From positions 1-5,759 of the forward strand of contig SLLU01000102.1 of the NCBI GenBank assembly GCA_007133925.1: DNA of 5,759 nucleotides. Reading direction: 5' to 3'. Position numbers and translations under genes: made by a program. Below, in pieces: positions 4,889-5,759 of the stretch (positions are counted from its first letter, which is position 1; each line of letters opens with the position of its first letter). Below the pieces are notes generated by a model, which worked only from the letters and a program-made list of their open reading frames with translations, was not told where the DNA came from and ran no database searches. The stretch comes from Candidatus Halarchaeoplasma halalkaliphilum. Lineage in GTDB: Archaea > Thermoplasmatota > Thermoplasmata > Halarchaeoplasmatales > Halarchaeoplasmataceae.

Positions 4889-5759
4889 ATGTTGGAAACA
4901 AAGACCGTTCGGGATCTACTTCAGGACTACGATAAAAAGAACTTGAAGATCGGTGTGGTGGCATCACACTCGGCCCTGGATGTGTGTGACGGTGCGGTGG
5001 ACGAAGGGTTTTCCACCCTGGCCGTATGCCAGAAGGGTCGGGAAAAAACCTACGATACATATTTCAAAACTGTCTGGGGAGAGAACGGAGAAAGGATAAG
5101 GGGAGTGGTGGATGAAACCTTGGTCCTGGACAGGTTCGGGGACATACTGGGAGAGAAATATCAGAAAAAACTCATCGATGAAAACGTCATATTCGTACCC
5201 AACCGTTCGTTCACTTCCTATGCACCCCTGGACAAGATAGAAGACGAATTCCGGGTTCCCATGGTGGGAAGCCGTAACCTGCTGAGGAGCGAGGAGAGGG
5301 AAGAAGAGAAGGATTATTACTGGCTTCTTGAAAAAGGCGGTCTTCCCTTCCCCAGAAAGATAAAAACTCCAGAAGACATAGACAGGCTGGTCATGGTGAA
5401 GCTGAAACACAAAGTAAAGCGTTTGGAACGTGGTTTCTTCACCGCATCAACATACCAGGAGTACAAGGAGAAAGCTGATAACCTGATCGCTAACGATGTT
5501 ATCACCAAAGATGACCTGAAACAAGCCAGGATAGAGGAGTACATAATCGGTCCGGTCTTCAACTTCGATTTCTTTTACAGTCCCCTCAACGAAAGGGGGT
5601 CGAACATTGAACTCCTGGGCATAGATTGGAGGTTTGAAACCAGCCTCGACGGTCATGTAAGATTGCCCGCCCCCCAACAGATGACCTTGAATCCTGAGCA
5701 GATGGTACCGGAATACACGGTCACTGGTCACAACAGTGCCACCTTGAGGGAATCTCAGC
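4889..5759 (+). CDS. PurP-family ATP-grasp protein, divergent paralog (3' end outside window)
   Basis: An open frame of 290 codons runs off the right edge; family members are about 350-360 residues, so roughly 60-70 are missing. Residues 1-125 fit the DUF1246 domain (IGVVASHSALDVCDGAVDEGFS at 21-42 with H27, and PNRSFTSYAPLD at 104-115). From about 150 it fits the ATP-grasp DUF1297 domain (IEEYIIGPVFNFDFFYSP at 215-232, ELLGIDWRFETSLDG at 241-255). True PurP makes FAICAR from AICAR, formate and ATP in archaeal purine synthesis. Here the glycine-rich nucleotide loop, like GARGGRGYF in PurP as I recall it, is replaced by KHKVKRLERGFF (173-184), and the PHGSF motif reads PNRSF. These changes suggest a PurP2-type paralog with a different or lost activity, so I give no gene symbol. 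The ATG start at 4889 matches the family's N-terminus and has a weak GTGAG five bases upstream. Confidence 0.85.
   Translation, partial: MLETKTVRDLLQDYDKKNLKIGVVASHSALDVCDGAVDEGFSTLAVCQKGREKTYDTYFKTVWGENGERIRGVVDETLVLDRFGDILGEKYQKKLIDENVIFVPNRSFTSYAPLDKIEDEFRVPMVGSRNLLRSEEREEEKDYYWLLEKGGLPFPRKIKTPEDIDRLVMVKLKHKVKRLERGFFTASTYQEYKEKADNLIANDVITKDDLKQARIEEYIIGPVFNFDFFYSPLNERGSNIELLGIDWRFETSLDGHVRLPAPQQMTLNPEQMVPEYTVTGHNSATLRESQ

Overview
The window looks like chromosomal DNA of a euryarchaeon. The reasons are a two-domain Hel308 (Hjm) helicase, an archaeal MCT-1-type PUA protein, a short bifunctional phosphoglucose/phosphomannose isomerase, a PurP-family ATP-grasp protein, and TATA-box-like promoters with short leaders. 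Base composition is moderately GC-rich and coding density is high. A Thermoplasmata-type lineage is my guess from overall protein feel; nothing in the sequence proves it. I see no mobile element, CRISPR array, tRNA, rRNA or phage gene, so this is mostly a core-gene region.

Layout from left to right. (1) Positions 3-188, plus strand: the last 61 codons of a histidinol-phosphate aminotransferase (hisC). Its stop overlaps the TTG start of a HAD-superfamily phosphatase (185-889). The pair looks like a two-step histidine-pathway cassette. (2) Positions 955-3096, minus strand: a full-length hel308 helicase ending in a PCNA-binding-like motif. (3) Positions 3097-3233: a divergent promoter region. 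(4) Positions 3234-3704, plus strand: a PUA-domain RNA-binding protein. (5) Positions 3701-4735, minus strand: a bifunctional PGI/PMI whose stop overlaps the PUA gene's stop by 4 bp. (6) Positions 4736-4888: a second divergent promoter region holding a perfect 9-bp-arm palindrome over the isomerase TATA box and a separate imperfect inverted repeat next to the other gene's TATA box. (7) Position 4889 to the right edge, plus strand: a PurP-family protein, truncated by the window, that lacks the glycine-rich loop of the characterised enzymes.

The genes alternate in strand, so apart from hisC-HAD each is probably transcribed alone. Their jobs are histidine synthesis, DNA repair and fork processing, translation, sugar-phosphate interconversion, and something purine-like. 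The most interesting points are the divergent PurP paralog, the HAD protein as a candidate for the often-missing archaeal histidinol-phosphate phosphatase, the operator-like palindrome, and the C-terminal PIP-like tail of Hel308. I did not find a convincing wholly new system.
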